A DNA stretch of 64,000 nt, taken from NCBI GenBank assembly GCA_963854835.1, contig OY978526.1:20118334-20182333 (forward strand), in the 5' to 3' direction. Each line of letters opens with the position of its first letter. The stretch's first letter is position 1. Below the pieces are notes generated by a model that was given only the letters and a program-made list of their open reading frames with translations, ran no database searches and was not told the origin of the DNA. This DNA is from Megamerina dolium. Its lineage: Eukaryota > Arthropoda > Insecta > Diptera > Megamerinidae. Positions 13,313-25,200 of this stretch are shown piece by piece. Both the position numbers and the translations under genes were made by a program.

Positions 13313-13786
13313 TTTGATTCGAGTATTATATGGTTTAACTGTTCTTTAATTGGTTCTATTTTGTTTTGAATTTTGTAATCTTTTGGTAGATTTTGTTTTG
13401 GAAATGATACCAATGTGATATGTAAGAAAGAAAATCACAGTGAGTTTGTACGGTTTCCTAATGCTTTCCAAGCACAAGGGATGCATTTCTTTACGTTGTA
13501 GTAATTAGTTTGATATTGTACACATTTTTCTTCTTTTGTTTGTGTATATCATTGTTTAATATTTCGAAATTTCATTTTATTTAATAATAATATTTTCACA
13601 TATATGCAAAATTTCTATTTCAAATTTATTCAAACAAATATTATATTTTTAAATTTGCACAAAGTAAATTGACGAACATATGTTTTCCATTTAACATCTC
13701 TGTTGCTAAATTATTTTCTAGTTTATTTGTAAACATTTAGAGGACAATTATTTGTATTCCGTATTACAATATAAAATCCAAAAGAA
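13313..13786. promoter_or_regulatory. Shared upstream spacer of CCDC124 (minus) and Prp18 (plus)
   Basis: The two start codons point away from each other across 474 bp with no other gene, so this spacer must hold both promoters and 5' leaders. It is AT-rich with no clear TATA box, and I could not assign a specific core motif. A bidirectional promoter is the simplest reading, as expected for two housekeeping genes. Confidence 0.6.
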
Positions 13787-14812
13787 ATGGATATAATTAA
13801 AGCAGAAATTGCAAGAAAGCGAAAATTGCTGGAGGATAAGAATCTGGTTGATGGAGGAAAAAAATATTTTAGACGTGGCGATTTAATAGCAAAAAATACC
13901 GAAGAGATTCTTCAGAAGGTGGGCTATAAAACACAGGAAAGTAAAGAAGCACAGAATGACGATCGTGAGGGTGGCTACAATTATGTCTCTGATGCACAAA
14001 CTATTCTGCCACGCGTGGAAGTAATAAGACGTTTACGTGAACGTGGTGAGCCAATATTGCTTTTTGGGGAAACAGAGTCGGACGCATTTCATCGTTTACG
14101 CCAGTGTGAAATTACACAACCAGAATCAAATCGTGGTTTTCGTAATGATTTCCAAGAAGCTATGGAACAAGTGGATCAAGCCTATTTGCAGGAAATGTTT
14201 GCTAATGCACCCGCTGCCAAGGAGGAAAAGAAATCTGATTTTGCTGAATTGGACGAATCTGTGTCGTGGGAGAGTATACAAACGATGGCCCATAAAATGG
14301 GGCGTGGCAACAAAGACTACGACATGGATGTGATTATAACGTTACTTACGTTTTTGCTAAAATTGTGGAATGATCAAATTGCTTCATTTTTGAAGGAGGA
14401 AAAAATGTCCACTAAAGTGAAAATGGCTCGTGTTATCTATACGCAAACAAAAGAATATGTTAAGCCACTATTTCGGAAGTTGAAACATCGTACATTGCCT
14501 GAAGATATTCTGGACAGTTTACGTGACATTTGCAAGCATCTACTTAATCGTAATTACATCATTGCTAGTGATGCCTATCTGGAAATGGCTATTGGAAATG
14601 CACCTTGGCCTATTGGTGTCACTATGGTTGGTATTCACGCACGTACGGGTCGTGAAAAGATTTTCTCCAAAAATGTTGCGCATGTAATGAACGACGAGAC
14701 ACAGCGCAAATATATTCAGGGTTTGAAGCGACTCATGACGAAATGTCAAGAATATTTTCCAACAGATCCATCCAAGTGTGTGGAGTATGTTAGCAAAAAA
14801 GATCGGGAATAA
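13787..14812 (+). CDS. Prp18: Pre-mRNA-splicing factor 18 (Prp18)
   Basis: A single uninterrupted exon encodes 341 residues, essentially the length of human PRPF18 (342). It starts MDIIKAEIARKRKLLE and ends YVSKKDRE. Residues ~80-107 are the PRP4-like SFM motif (RRLRERGEPILLFGETESD). Residues ~180-325 are the helical Prp18 domain, including the conserved loop GNAPWPIGVTMVGIHARTG, which in yeast promotes exon joining. Prp18 acts with Slu7 in the second step of splicing by stabilising the 3' splice site in the U5-containing spliceosome. The start is supported by family alignment at the first residue. The gene converges on P5CR, whose stop codon lies 150 bp beyond this one. Confidence 0.97.
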   Translation: MDIIKAEIARKRKLLEDKNLVDGGKKYFRRGDLIAKNTEEILQKVGYKTQESKEAQNDDREGGYNYVSDAQTILPRVEVIRRLRERGEPILLFGETESDAFHRLRQCEITQPESNRGFRNDFQEAMEQVDQAYLQEMFANAPAAKEEKKSDFAELDESVSWESIQTMAHKMGRGNKDYDMDVIITLLTFLLKLWNDQIASFLKEEKMSTKVKMARVIYTQTKEYVKPLFRKLKHRTLPEDILDSLRDICKHLLNRNYIIASDAYLEMAIGNAPWPIGVTMVGIHARTGREKIFSKNVAHVMNDETQRKYIQGLKRLMTKCQEYFPTDPSKCVEYVSKKDRE

Positions 14813-14877
14813 AATCAATACCAAATATGCAATAGAATTTAGTATAAAAGCGTTTGATTGATTCTCTATTATAAGCA

Positions 14878-14891
14878 TTTATTTAAATAAA
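14878..14891. terminator. Palindromic poly(A) signal between convergent Prp18 and P5CR
   Basis: TTTATTTAAATAAA is a perfect 14-bp palindrome, so AATAAA is read on both strands (14886-14891 plus; 14878-14883 minus). It lies 66 bp past the Prp18 stop and about 80 bp past the P5CR stop. P5CR has another candidate AATAAA closer to its stop (minus strand, 14916-14921), so shared use is an inference. Confidence 0.55.
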
Positions 14892-14962
14892 CATAAACAC
14901 ACAATCTCTAAGACTTTTATTCGAGTGTAGTAATTTGTCTTTGGAATTCCAGCATACAAAAT

Positions 14963-15935
14963 TCACTTTTTGCCTAATTCAGCTGAACGCTGCGATGACT
15001 TCTCAACGGCATTAATTAATGTTGCTCTGCAAAAGTGAAATTTGAATTAATTAGTTATATTAACGAGACCCAATTACTAATACAATATAAAATACCTGAG
15101 GTTACCCTTCTCCAATTCATGTACACCAACAATTGTGGCGCCACCCGGTGAACAGACTTCATCCCGCAACACAGCTGGATGCTTCCCTGTCATTAGAACA
15201 GTCTTTGCAGCTCCCAGCAACATTTGAGCAGAAAATTGTAGAGCCATTTGTCGTGGAACACCTTGTTTTACTGCACCATCAGCTAGAGCTTCGATAATGG
15301 TGTAAACATAGGCTGGACCACAACCAGCAACACCGGTAACAGCGTTTATCATTGATTCGGGTACTTGTTGTGCAATACCCAATGAGTTGAGCATTAAATG
15401 AACTTTTTCAAGATCTTGTTGCTTGACATAGGAACCTGCTGTGTATACGGTACATCCTTCGCCAACTTGCATGGATGTATTTGGCATTGTGCGTATCATC
15501 TTGAGACTATCAATGAATGAAAAGCTCTGCAAATAGATAGTAAATTGATGAAAATTTATCAAATATAAACATTGTTTTATGTACACTGCTTACCTCTTCT
15601 AATGATTTAAGACTAACACCAGCTAAAACTGATACAAACAACTTATCTTTGTCCTTAGAATTGGTTACATGACTACTGCGTAAATGTGCAGCACATGGCA
15701 TTAGTATATGCGGTTTAACACAAATAAATATAATATCCATCTTATCAACTACTTCATAATTATCCTCTGTGGTGGCGACACCAAGATCACGCCAGCGTGT
15801 TAAATTTTCCAAATTTGGTCCGGACACAAGTACTTGACCCGCTTTAACAATACCCCGAGTAATTAGACCGGATCCAATAGCAAATGCCATATTACCACCA
15901 CCAATAAAGCCGATTTTTTCATCCAACTTAGCCAT
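14963..15935 (-). CDS. P5cr: Pyrroline-5-carboxylate reductase
   Basis: Three coding exons: 15935-15594, 15526-15096 and 15026-14963, with introns of 67 and 69 bp and consensus GT..AG ends. They join as LKSLEE|SFSFIDS and GNLR|ATLINAVE. The product is ~278 residues, typical for the enzyme, which reduces 1-pyrroline-5-carboxylate to proline with NAD(P)H. The N terminus has the Rossmann signature GFIGGGNMAFAIGSGL (residues ~8-23). FICVKPH and FVSVLAGVSL follow. The C-terminal helical dimerisation domain has the P5CR signature near GCGPAYVYTIIEALADGAV, plus MLLGAAKTVL and SPGGATIVGVHELE. No clear mitochondrial presequence precedes MAKLDEK, so a cytosolic form is likely. Convergent with Prp18. 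Confidence 0.97.
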
Positions 15936-17096
15936 GCTTACTCTGCGCGTGTTTTATTGAAGTGCGGCGTTGATAGTAAAATTGTAAATAAGATTACAGA
16001 CATCATTTTTGTAATTTTGTTTTTGTATTTTTGTACTTACACGTTTTATTTTTTTTCTTGTTTCTGCTTTGCAAATTTGGTATTAAATTTGCTTCGCTTT
16101 TTACGACTTTCCTTAAGCAAATTATTTATCGTTTACTTTTATGCAATTTCATATGCAAACAAATTTTTTATTGTCAATTACCGGCTGTCAAAATTTATTA
16201 CATTTTTCTGCTGTCGCTTAGAAAGCTTTTATGCTTTCTTTGTGCTTTCTCGATTGAAAACATTTCGTTAAAATGTTAAAATTAATTTCTTATTACATTA
16301 AGCTTTTTGGTTTACCGTCGCGGTCTGTACATATTGGACGCCAGCGTTGCATATCCAACTTCCAATTAACAGCGCGCCAGCTGCGGCAGAATGTCATTTG
16401 GTATTGATTACGTTGTACGTCAGCGACTCTGTGACGTCTGCGCGTCATGTTGACGCAGTTGACCAAATTTCAGTACAAATTCTTATGGACGATGAGCTCT
16501 TTTAATCTCGAGTATTATTTTTGAAATGATGTATGCTAACTTCTGTTGCTACTGTCGTAAAGCGTTATGCTCGGATCATTACCAAAAGTAAATTTTTGTT
16601 TGTTCAGAATACAAAAAAAAAAAAAAAAAAAAAATAATAATTCATATTCGGATTTTTCATTTGAGTTCAAAATTTTTTTTTCGGTGGTAATTGGATGGAA
16701 TTGGACAAAACACAAAATATTTTCTACTGTGTAGTCGTGTAACACAAAGATGGCATAAAATAGTTCAACTATTTCAGTAAACTTCTAAGTGAATTATTAC
16801 GTCATCGATATCCGTAGATGAAGAAATTTATCCTTGTTCTTTTCTCGCACTAAAAAGGCAGCCTTTTGTCAGGGTTGAGGGCAACATTGGAAAACTGTTG
16901 CCATTTAAGAGGGTTTCTTTTAGAAAATAAATCGGCATTAGTCCAGCGTTCTATTCGATAACATACTTTTCGATAACTGTAGAAAATACGATTTGTTCAA
17001 CTCCTCAAAATATGTATAACATTTGTAGCAACGATATCTTCTTTATTTGATTGGAATCTTTTTCCTTGAAGCCATCATTTTGAAATGTGGAAACAA
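15936..17096. other. Upstream region of P5CR; no further gene
   Basis: The first few hundred bases must contain the P5CR promoter and leader. A GC-richer stretch at about 16315-16480 (cgcgccagctgcgg, gtgacgtctgcgcgtca) stands out from the AT-rich background but has no sustained frame. A poly(A) run lies at 16612-16634. No coding similarity recognised. Confidence 0.45.
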
Positions 17097-17097
17097 A

Positions 17098-17690
17098 TAC
17101 AGGGCATTTCAACAAGAGATGTCATGTTAAATTTCCTTTAAATTCTTTCAGGTGTGAATATACAACTGTCATTCATTGACAGTTGACGAAGAACTAGAGA
17201 TTTCCAAATATGTATCGATACACTCTCGCATTGAAATAGTGAATAAAAATATCATGATTTCTCAAACAAAATTATTCTGATTGATGAGGCTCATTTTCAT
17301 CCGTCTGGGTACGTGAATAAGCAAAACTTCGCATCTGGAGCTGTCTGACTTTTTTCTTTTTTGGCTTGAAATTGATGCTTTGGATGTGGACGACGTTATT
17401 TTCAGCAGGATGACGCCACATGCGATACAGCTGGTGAAATACTGGCTCTATCGTGTGAAAAATTTCCTGGACGTGTGATTTTTCGAAATTGAGACTTTGA
17501 GCGGTCGCCAAGATCGTGCGACTTAACATCATTAGAATTTTTCCGTTGGGGTTACGTTGAAAATAAAGCCTACGTCATTGCTCCAGCAAATATTGTAGTA
17601 CTCAGAGATAATATTAAAGCTAACATTCGCGAGATACAGCCGCAATTATGCAATAATGTGATGAAAACATTCATCAAAACAATGGCTGTA
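17098..17690 (+). pseudogene. Mariner/IS630-superfamily transposase remnant
   Basis: From 17271 the plus strand reads 'IILIDEAHFHPSGYVNKQNF', the first catalytic-Asp motif of the family. Further on come 'QQDDATCDTAGEILALSCEK' (second Asp) and 'SPRSCDLTSLEFFRWGYVEN' (third acidic site, here Glu where relatives usually have Asp in LTPLDFF), then 'NIKANIREIQPQL'. The frame is broken by stops and by at least one shift between the first and second motifs, so it is dead. The N-terminal third is not recognisable. Bounds are approximate; no terminal inverted repeats were identified. Confidence 0.78.
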
Positions 17691-19150
17691 TACTAGAAGA
17701 GTAACGGCGGACATTTGGCAGATATTGTGTTCCATTACTAACCTCAGACTTTTTATTTTGGATTAAAATAAAATTATCAACTCTTTTCACAAAAATTTTG
17801 CGGTTTTTTAGAATTTTTAAATGATACCTCTCCTTTAAATACTCCATTGATTTTTGCCATCGCAATGGATGACTTGTGAGTCGGTGGATTGTATTTTAAA
17901 AACAGGGTTGCTTTCGCCAAAGGCGTTTTTTTTATTTCTTCTGCTATTTTTTTATTTTTAATAAATAAAATGACCATATTCCATTCCAAAAAAATCAGCT
18001 CAAAATCTTTCCAACTTATTGTTGCGTGTTTTTGCTTTTGTTGGTTCACTTTACCTTGAGCAGATTATACAAATAAAACAAGATAAATATTTATTTATAA
18101 ATGTATTCTTTATATTTAACTAGATTCATTTTATTCTTATATAAAAAAATAGTTTCATATACATATATAGTAAGTATAGAGAATAGAGAGTAATGCTTTT
18201 TACAGAAATTAACACTTAAATAATTAAATATGGTACAGTAGGTAGGTAGGTACGTACGTACATATAAATTTAAATCTAAAATTATGCTAACTACAAATTA
18301 CAAAAAAAAAAAAAAAAATAAATTTATAATAAATGCTCCAATTTATATTTTAAATATTAAGTACATATTTTGCTTAAATAAATTAACACATAAATTGTGT
18401 TTTTTTTTTGTTAAAATACACAATAGAAATTATAAAATTTTACTGGAAGCATTTAAAGTTTTAATTACACATCACAAATTTTTATTTTCGCCTATGAATT
18501 ACAATTGTAAGTAAACAATTGTAAGTAATTGTAAAAAATTTGAGCAATTAATTATAGTAAGTATTAGTAAGTAAACGAAAAAAAAAATACAGAGTTGAAA
18601 GACAAGTATTTACAATACTAATTTTTTTTTACTATTGTATTTCCCTATGGATGCATTTGTGTGTTGTCTTACGACTTAAAAAACTAATGACTTTGTAAAT
18701 ATTGTTTAATAATATATAGTCGTTTTCTAATTATGTCCTTAAGTACAGCCTATTCATATGTACATATGTACATATATTGTATATGTAGTTAAAAAAAATT
18801 ACATATATATCTACTCAAAATATATTGAAATAATTGCAATAATGGCAACAGTTAATTTCATAATTACGCATTGCGCTGCAATTTGTTACAATTATTCTAT
18901 TTTGTGCGCAAACATTTGTAACAAATTGTCAGCAATGCACTTATAGTACAAATTTACACAAAATCAATTATTTAGTACTACATAGTTTGGCTTTAATATG
19001 GGAATTTGTTGGAACATCTCGTCCGATGACGTTGTTAATGATAGTCCGATGAGTTCGTTCGATGGCGTGGACTTGAACATTTTCGTAGATTAGAAATTTT
19101 CGTTTTCGTTAAATTTTGTCTGTTATTTCATCAATATGTGAGTCTTTTAT
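17691..19150 (-). other. Spacer and probable cadherin 3' untranslated region
   Basis: The DNA downstream of the cadherin stop codon (minus strand, toward lower coordinates) is AT-rich and non-coding. Several minus-strand AATAAA signals exist, for example in the 'ttatttat' stretch near 18090-18097, so a ~1-kb 3' UTR is plausible. Simple repeats include (GGTA)/(CGTA)n near 18240-18261 and (CATATGTA)n near 18756-18775. The exact transcript end cannot be fixed from sequence. Confidence 0.4.
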
Positions 19151-19286
19151 TTATAATTCAGTTGTTGTTTCCACTTCAGAACGATCTAGATCATTTAAAT
19201 ATGAGAATCCCATTTGACCATAATCCCGCTTGCCAAATGTGACATTCTCATTGGTAGGGCTAATGTGATTTAGATCGCCATTCGAT
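19151..19286 (-). CDS. Cad99C: Cadherin terminal exon with PDZ-binding C terminus
   Basis: 136 bp after a 57-bp intron. It reads SNGDLNHISPTNENVTFGKR and ends SEVETTTEL followed by TAA at 19151-19153. Thr-Glu-Leu fits the class I PDZ ligand rule (S/T-x-hydrophobic). PCDH15 and Cad99C proteins are known to use C-terminal PDZ ligands for apical scaffolding. Confidence 0.92.
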
Positions 19287-22200
19287 CTGAAAGAATTAGA
19301 TTGTTTTATTTCATTGCCAAACTACATTAATTTAATGACATACCTTTGGAATAGTGGATTTGTTATTGGCACATCGGCATACGCTCTATTTTGTTGATGA
19401 TGATGATTGTTGCGACCCAGCGTATTGGTCATTAGTTCTGAATTACTCTCGCCAACACCACCACCACCACCACCACCACCACCATTTAACCCATTCAGCC
19501 CAGTTGGACCACCAAATGTGTTCCCTCGTCGACCCATCGTACTGTAGGCATTGTTTTGTAGGTTCGCCAAATTATTACGACTCACTGTATCCAATTTGTA
19601 GCCACCATTTTGATAATGATTACTATTCTGATGCTTGAGTCGACCCAAAGTCAGCGTGCCCGGCAAATTGCCATTTGCGGCAGCCGCCAATGGATTGGCA
19701 TTATTTCGTGCATTCATTTCCAACGTACGATTAAATGTGTTCTGACGATTATTCATTGTGTGACTGTTATTAATATTATTATTGTTGTTGTTGCTGTTAT
19801 TAATGTTGTTGCTATTGTTGTTGTTATTATTCGAAAGATTATTCAAATTGTTGTTGTGATTGTTGCGGCGCAACGTAGCAATCGTCGCCGTTGTGGCATC
19901 GGAATGTGAAGGGCTCGCTTGGCCGCCACTATTCTGTTCCTTATGCGTAATATAGCTGACATTATCCAGCGAGAAGGCGTGATTTTTCGCACTGAAATCC
20001 AATTGAAGATCATCATCACCATCTGGTGGCACAGCCATGGCAAGTACTTGTGTTTCATACTCCTTGAGGTTTGCTACAGTATCGCCACCATTGGTGGCCT
20101 GTGAATTCACAATGACTGGATCATAACGCGTTGGACTAGGTGCAGAATATTGACGCATGCGTTGTTTGAAGTTTTTGTATCTATATCAAGTGGAAAATCG
20201 ACTAAAATTAATATTTAAGCCATATCGATCGGCGTTTTAACCTACTTGGACCAGGAAATGCAAATGTAAATGATACCAATAATTCCGAGTATTAAAATTA
20301 TGATCGAAATCGCAATCAGAGTATATGGAAAGACTTCATCGTTGATAGCAATTGCCGCTTTTACCTGAAAAAGATATATTTTTACGATATGATCAAATCA
20401 TAATAATCTGGATGCTTCAACATACCTTATGAACCTGCTGTTTCATTTCGATCGGCGCATAAATGCCCTCTGCAGTGGCACGCGCAATACCGGATGCGGC
20501 AAAATTCAATTCAGATCTTGCTGTCGGTTCCAATAGCGATTCCTGTATGATCGTGTCATTGCGCTTTAAGATTTGCTCAGTTTTGGGATCGATCAAATAG
20601 AACCAAACATCGGTGGCGGCAGGATTCTCAATAATGGTACCATTTTCATTTAAGAATTTACGATTACTAAAACGTTCGATACCGCTGACCAAACCGTTTG
20701 TCTTCTCCTCCAACAATTCTTCCAAAGCGGTGTAATGATTTCGAATTTCATTCGGACTGGAATCGGAAAATGCCAATGTCATTCTATTCTGATCGGTGAG
20801 CTGATTGATGACAATGCGTGCTCGCGTGTGATGTGATCCCATTTCTTGGCCATCGTTGTCTCTTGCCTCCACATAGAATATCATTGGGAAAGTTGCTTCA
20901 TCGCCGAAAAGTTTTGCTGTGCGTAAAATGCCAGTGTCCTCTGTCATGATGAAATAGCTCGTTGGCTAAAGGGGGAGGGGGTGGGAAATACATTTTATAT
21001 TCTATTCGATTGCACCTCAAACTCTTTCAAACTTACCAGATTCTCATCATTTATATTGTTGTCTTCTTCATCGTAAATTTTATACCGGATCATACCAAAC
21101 TTCCCAGAGTCTCTATCGGTAGCGCGTACTTGCAGAATCGGTGTATTGATGTCAACGTCCACCGGAACAACGGCATAGAATGTATCCTCGTGTCCATGCA
21201 AACGATTAAATACAAATTCGGGTGCATTATCATTCTCATCCTGAACGATAATTTTGACGATGGTCATACTCTTTTGTGGATTAATAAAATATTTGTGCGA
21301 GACTAGACGCAAATCCAATGTGTACGAAGTTCGATTCTCAAAGTCCAAGTGCTGTATTAGTTGAATGCCACAGCCATGATCTTCAACGGTCACATCGAAC
21401 ATACCCATCTCGTTGCCACGTACTATTTCACATTTGAAACCAGGACTACCACGAGGAGATTTCTTCGAATTAATCACTTGTATCAATTTGATCGTGGCAT
21501 TAATGCCCGTCGTCTCTGGGACTCCGGTGGTGTAGCTGTCATCGCTGAATGCAAGTCCTAAACTTTCCGGACTCATAATGACACCATTGTCCATTTTACC
21601 CTCCATCATATTGTCGTCGGTGGGATCGCTCAGCAGATGTCTAACGAAAACTGGCAGTGTCGCCACTGAACTCAATTGTGGTTCGCCCATATCATAGGCT
21701 CGTATATCAACCTGGTATTCGGTGTCTTCTTCCTTGTGCAACTCATCACGAATTCGCACTGCTCCCGTGTCCGGATCAACTTGGAAGTATTTGAGTGATT
21801 TGCCACGTCCAACCATTTCATAACGCACCACATTGCCTGGCGAGGTACCATCACCATCTATTGCCGGCATTGTGGCGATAAGGGCTCCAATCGGTTGATC
21901 GTCATTGACTGTAACCGGTTCTGGGACATTAATAAACACCGGACGAATATCATTGCGATCTTCTACTTCGACTACTACTCGTATGGTATCGCCAGTGCCA
22001 TCGCCATCATTCTCAATGGTACCCACAATAAGTTCATGTTGTTTTTCCTTTTCGTAATCCAAACCTTTGGTTGTTTTTATTTCGCCCGTGCGTGATGAAA
22101 CTTTGAACAGTTCTTTCGGTCCCTTACGCAGTATGTATGTAATTTCTGGTTCTGTATCCGGATCGAAGGCCTGTACGGTGGCAACCAAATGATCTGGTAG

Positions 22201-25200
22201 ATTCTCTGGCACACGAACATCGATGCGAGCATCAGTAAACTTTGGCACCTCGTCGGGCAGGTCTCGCACCAGCACCGTAACACTTGCGGTTCCAAGACGG
22301 GCGTCCGGTGCACCATCTTTTGCAGTCACCACAAAGCGATATTCCTTTTGTCGCTCATAGTCCAATTCCGCTCCTGTGCGTATTTCACCCGAGGAACCAT
22401 TGATGGCGAAGGGAATATCCGTTGGTATGGAATAGGTGATTTCAGCATTTATGCCCTCGTCCGCATCTGTGGCATGTACAATGCCAACGTGTGCATCCTT
22501 CTTACCTTCGTCCACATGGAATACGTATGGCAGAGTGGACTCATCGAATTCGGGATTCTTGTCATTGATATCGGTCACCTTAATATTTACGGTTGCAGTG
22601 CTTGAGAGTCCGCCATTATCTTCTGCCTTTACGATCAGCTGATAGCGCGTAAGACTCTCGCGGTCCAATTTTCGTATTACCATTATTACACCGCTTTCTT
22701 GGCCCACAGCAAATTGACGCAAATCATTGCCCGACACAATGGAATAGACAACAGGATCATTCTCTGGATCTTCAGCATGTACTACGGTTACTGTGGAATT
22801 TATTTCAGCACCTTCACTGACTTGCACCTCGTAGATGGATTTAACGAATTTCGGTGGTTTTGTATTGGGTCCGGGTGTTACTGATACCTCAACAATGGCT
22901 TGTGACGACAAACCGCCAATGTCGGAGGCTTGTACAGTGATGCTGTATTGTTCACCGGCCATCACGCGACCAGTCGTCTCAATTTCACCCGTATGCTCAT
23001 TGATGGTGAATTTTTGCATGCCATTATTCGACACGTGATATATGGAGTATGTGACAACGGCGTTTGGTCCCTCATCGTTATCGGTGGCGATCACCTGTGT
23101 AACTAGACGCTTACCATCACCGGCTGTTATGGAAATGGGGGGTACCATTGCCAATTTGGGCGCATTGTCATTGACATCGCGTAAATGCACCGTCAAACTA
23201 AGTGGCCCACTGGCGGCATTGGTGCGTGGCTCACGTGCAACCACCTGGAACTTGTAACGTCCTGGTGCTGGTGGATCACGATCCAGACCCTCCTCGTTGA
23301 CCACCAATATACCATCTGGTGTTACATCAAATGATGGCGTAGTCAATTCGTAGATATAGTCCGGTTTGGGATCGTCTTCACTCAAATCGGCATCTGTCGT
23401 TTTCAATGATATCGGTCGGCCGTTAATATCCAACACTTTGGTACCGATCGGCGAATTTTCATCCACATAACCCTCCATTTCACTGGCCGACGTAACCGGT
23501 GGATTTGCGTCGACTGGCTTCACAGTGATCGTCAGTTTGGCAGTGGTGAAACGTTTCGCTTGCGACACTTCTTCCGCCTTCACAACGATGTCATATTTTT
23601 TTGCCGTCGACGTATCGACAGCTTTAATTTGCTTCAGTACACCGGTCTGTTCGTCAATTTCAAAGTAATCTGCATAATTTCCTGGCATCCCACTGGCAAA
23701 TGAATAATGTATTGGCGAACTGATCGTATCCAGATCAACAGCTTGTATGCGTTCGGGTGTTACAGTGAGTACACCCTGTAATGAGCCAGCTGGTACGGAA
23801 GCAGAATATTCAGGATTGATGCAGGCACCATCCAAAAGTACACAACCACGATATATAAATGATGGATCCAGATCATCAGAGTCGGCAACATTGACGGTGA
23901 GTGTTGTCGTTGAGGAGAGACGTTCCGATGTGTTGCGTGCACGATCCTGTTGAGAAAAGAAAATTAATTCAGTTTAGTTCAATTTATGTGTGAATATTTT
24001 GATGTAGGCAACTAAGTATATAGACACATAATACAACAACAACAACAATAATAAGAAAAACAAGTGATATTTGACAACTTAGTAAGTGTGCTCCATCAAG
24101 CAGCAGCGTTTGCTATATTCCTCACTTCCTGTAGGTTTCATGAGATCATCAGCACACTTCAGTTGCAATGACTGACAATAAATTATGCATGCATGCAATA
24201 CAGTTAAATAATTTGTATCTGTCACTTGACGATGCAAAGGAGGAAAATTATAGGAAAAGTCTTATGAAAGTTTGGTTATGTTAACTTTATAAGTACGTAG
24301 TAGAGTGTTTGTATTACGTGAGTGTAAATATGAATGATTATATACTCGTATATATTTATAACTGTCGATTTATTAAAAAATCTACTCATTGCCAGTTTTA
24401 TTATTAAGAATATACGCTACCATGTCTAAATACCATTACCGTCATTTTAATATCGACAGCATACATTCTTGAGATTATCGTGCATGGTAAAACAACATTT
24501 TTATATATCAATTAAATTTGTAGTTACCTACAATAAGCATATATGAGCGTATGAAATTCATCTATGCAATAACCAAATTTAGTATATTGCCAACGTCATT
24601 GAGATTACAATAATACGTAATTGCCATGTTACAATGTTACCCACATTTGGCATTTATTGTTAATTTTGTTATTTTTTTTTGCGTGTGTGTGTGTGTTTTT
24701 TTTTTTTTTTGTTCAAGAATTTTAATGAAAAACCAATAAATTGCTATAAAGTAGAGGAAGAATAAATAGATACAAAAGAATCGATAAAATTGCAATTTAA
24801 ATGCAATATGATTATGTTATATTGCAACATTTAGAGGTATATAGTACATAGGTTGTTCGTTAAATATTGCGACAAATTAAAATTAGTTTGACATTTTTGT
24901 GGTGTGTACTCTGAATGTTGTCTTGTACGGATTGCTTTGCGAATAATCAAAAATTGTTGTATTTGGAATGACATCCATCCAGAAGTGACTCATGAACTAC
25001 CAAAGCATCCTCAAAAATGCTCTGTTTTTTGCAGTTTGTGATTTTGGGGCCAAAATGGCTTCTTTATAAACGAAGAAAATCGAGCGATCGTCATCAACGC
25101 CGATAACTTGTTGTTCTCAAAAAAGAAATCATTGATTTATTGAAGGAAATCTTCGGCGACAATATAACACTCAGGGATAGAACCCCAAGCTGTGACAGTT

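Noticed and set aside
13081..13413. 110-residue minus-strand frame and an antisense frame over CCDC124
   Set aside because: Alternative-frame shadows of the CCDC124 first exon.
16315..16480. GC-richer island as a possible extra gene
   Set aside because: No open frame of useful length on either strand and no splice-linked exon; more likely promoter DNA of P5CR.
17272..17532. 86-residue minus-strand frame
   Set aside because: Antisense of the transposase remnant, whose motifs are clear on the plus strand.
19354..20104. Plus-strand frames with His/Ile-Val-rich repeats
   Set aside because: Antisense of the Gly and Asn codon runs in the cadherin tail.
21361..23953. Several plus-strand frames of 60-71 residues
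   Set aside because: They are antisense shadows of the long cadherin exon.
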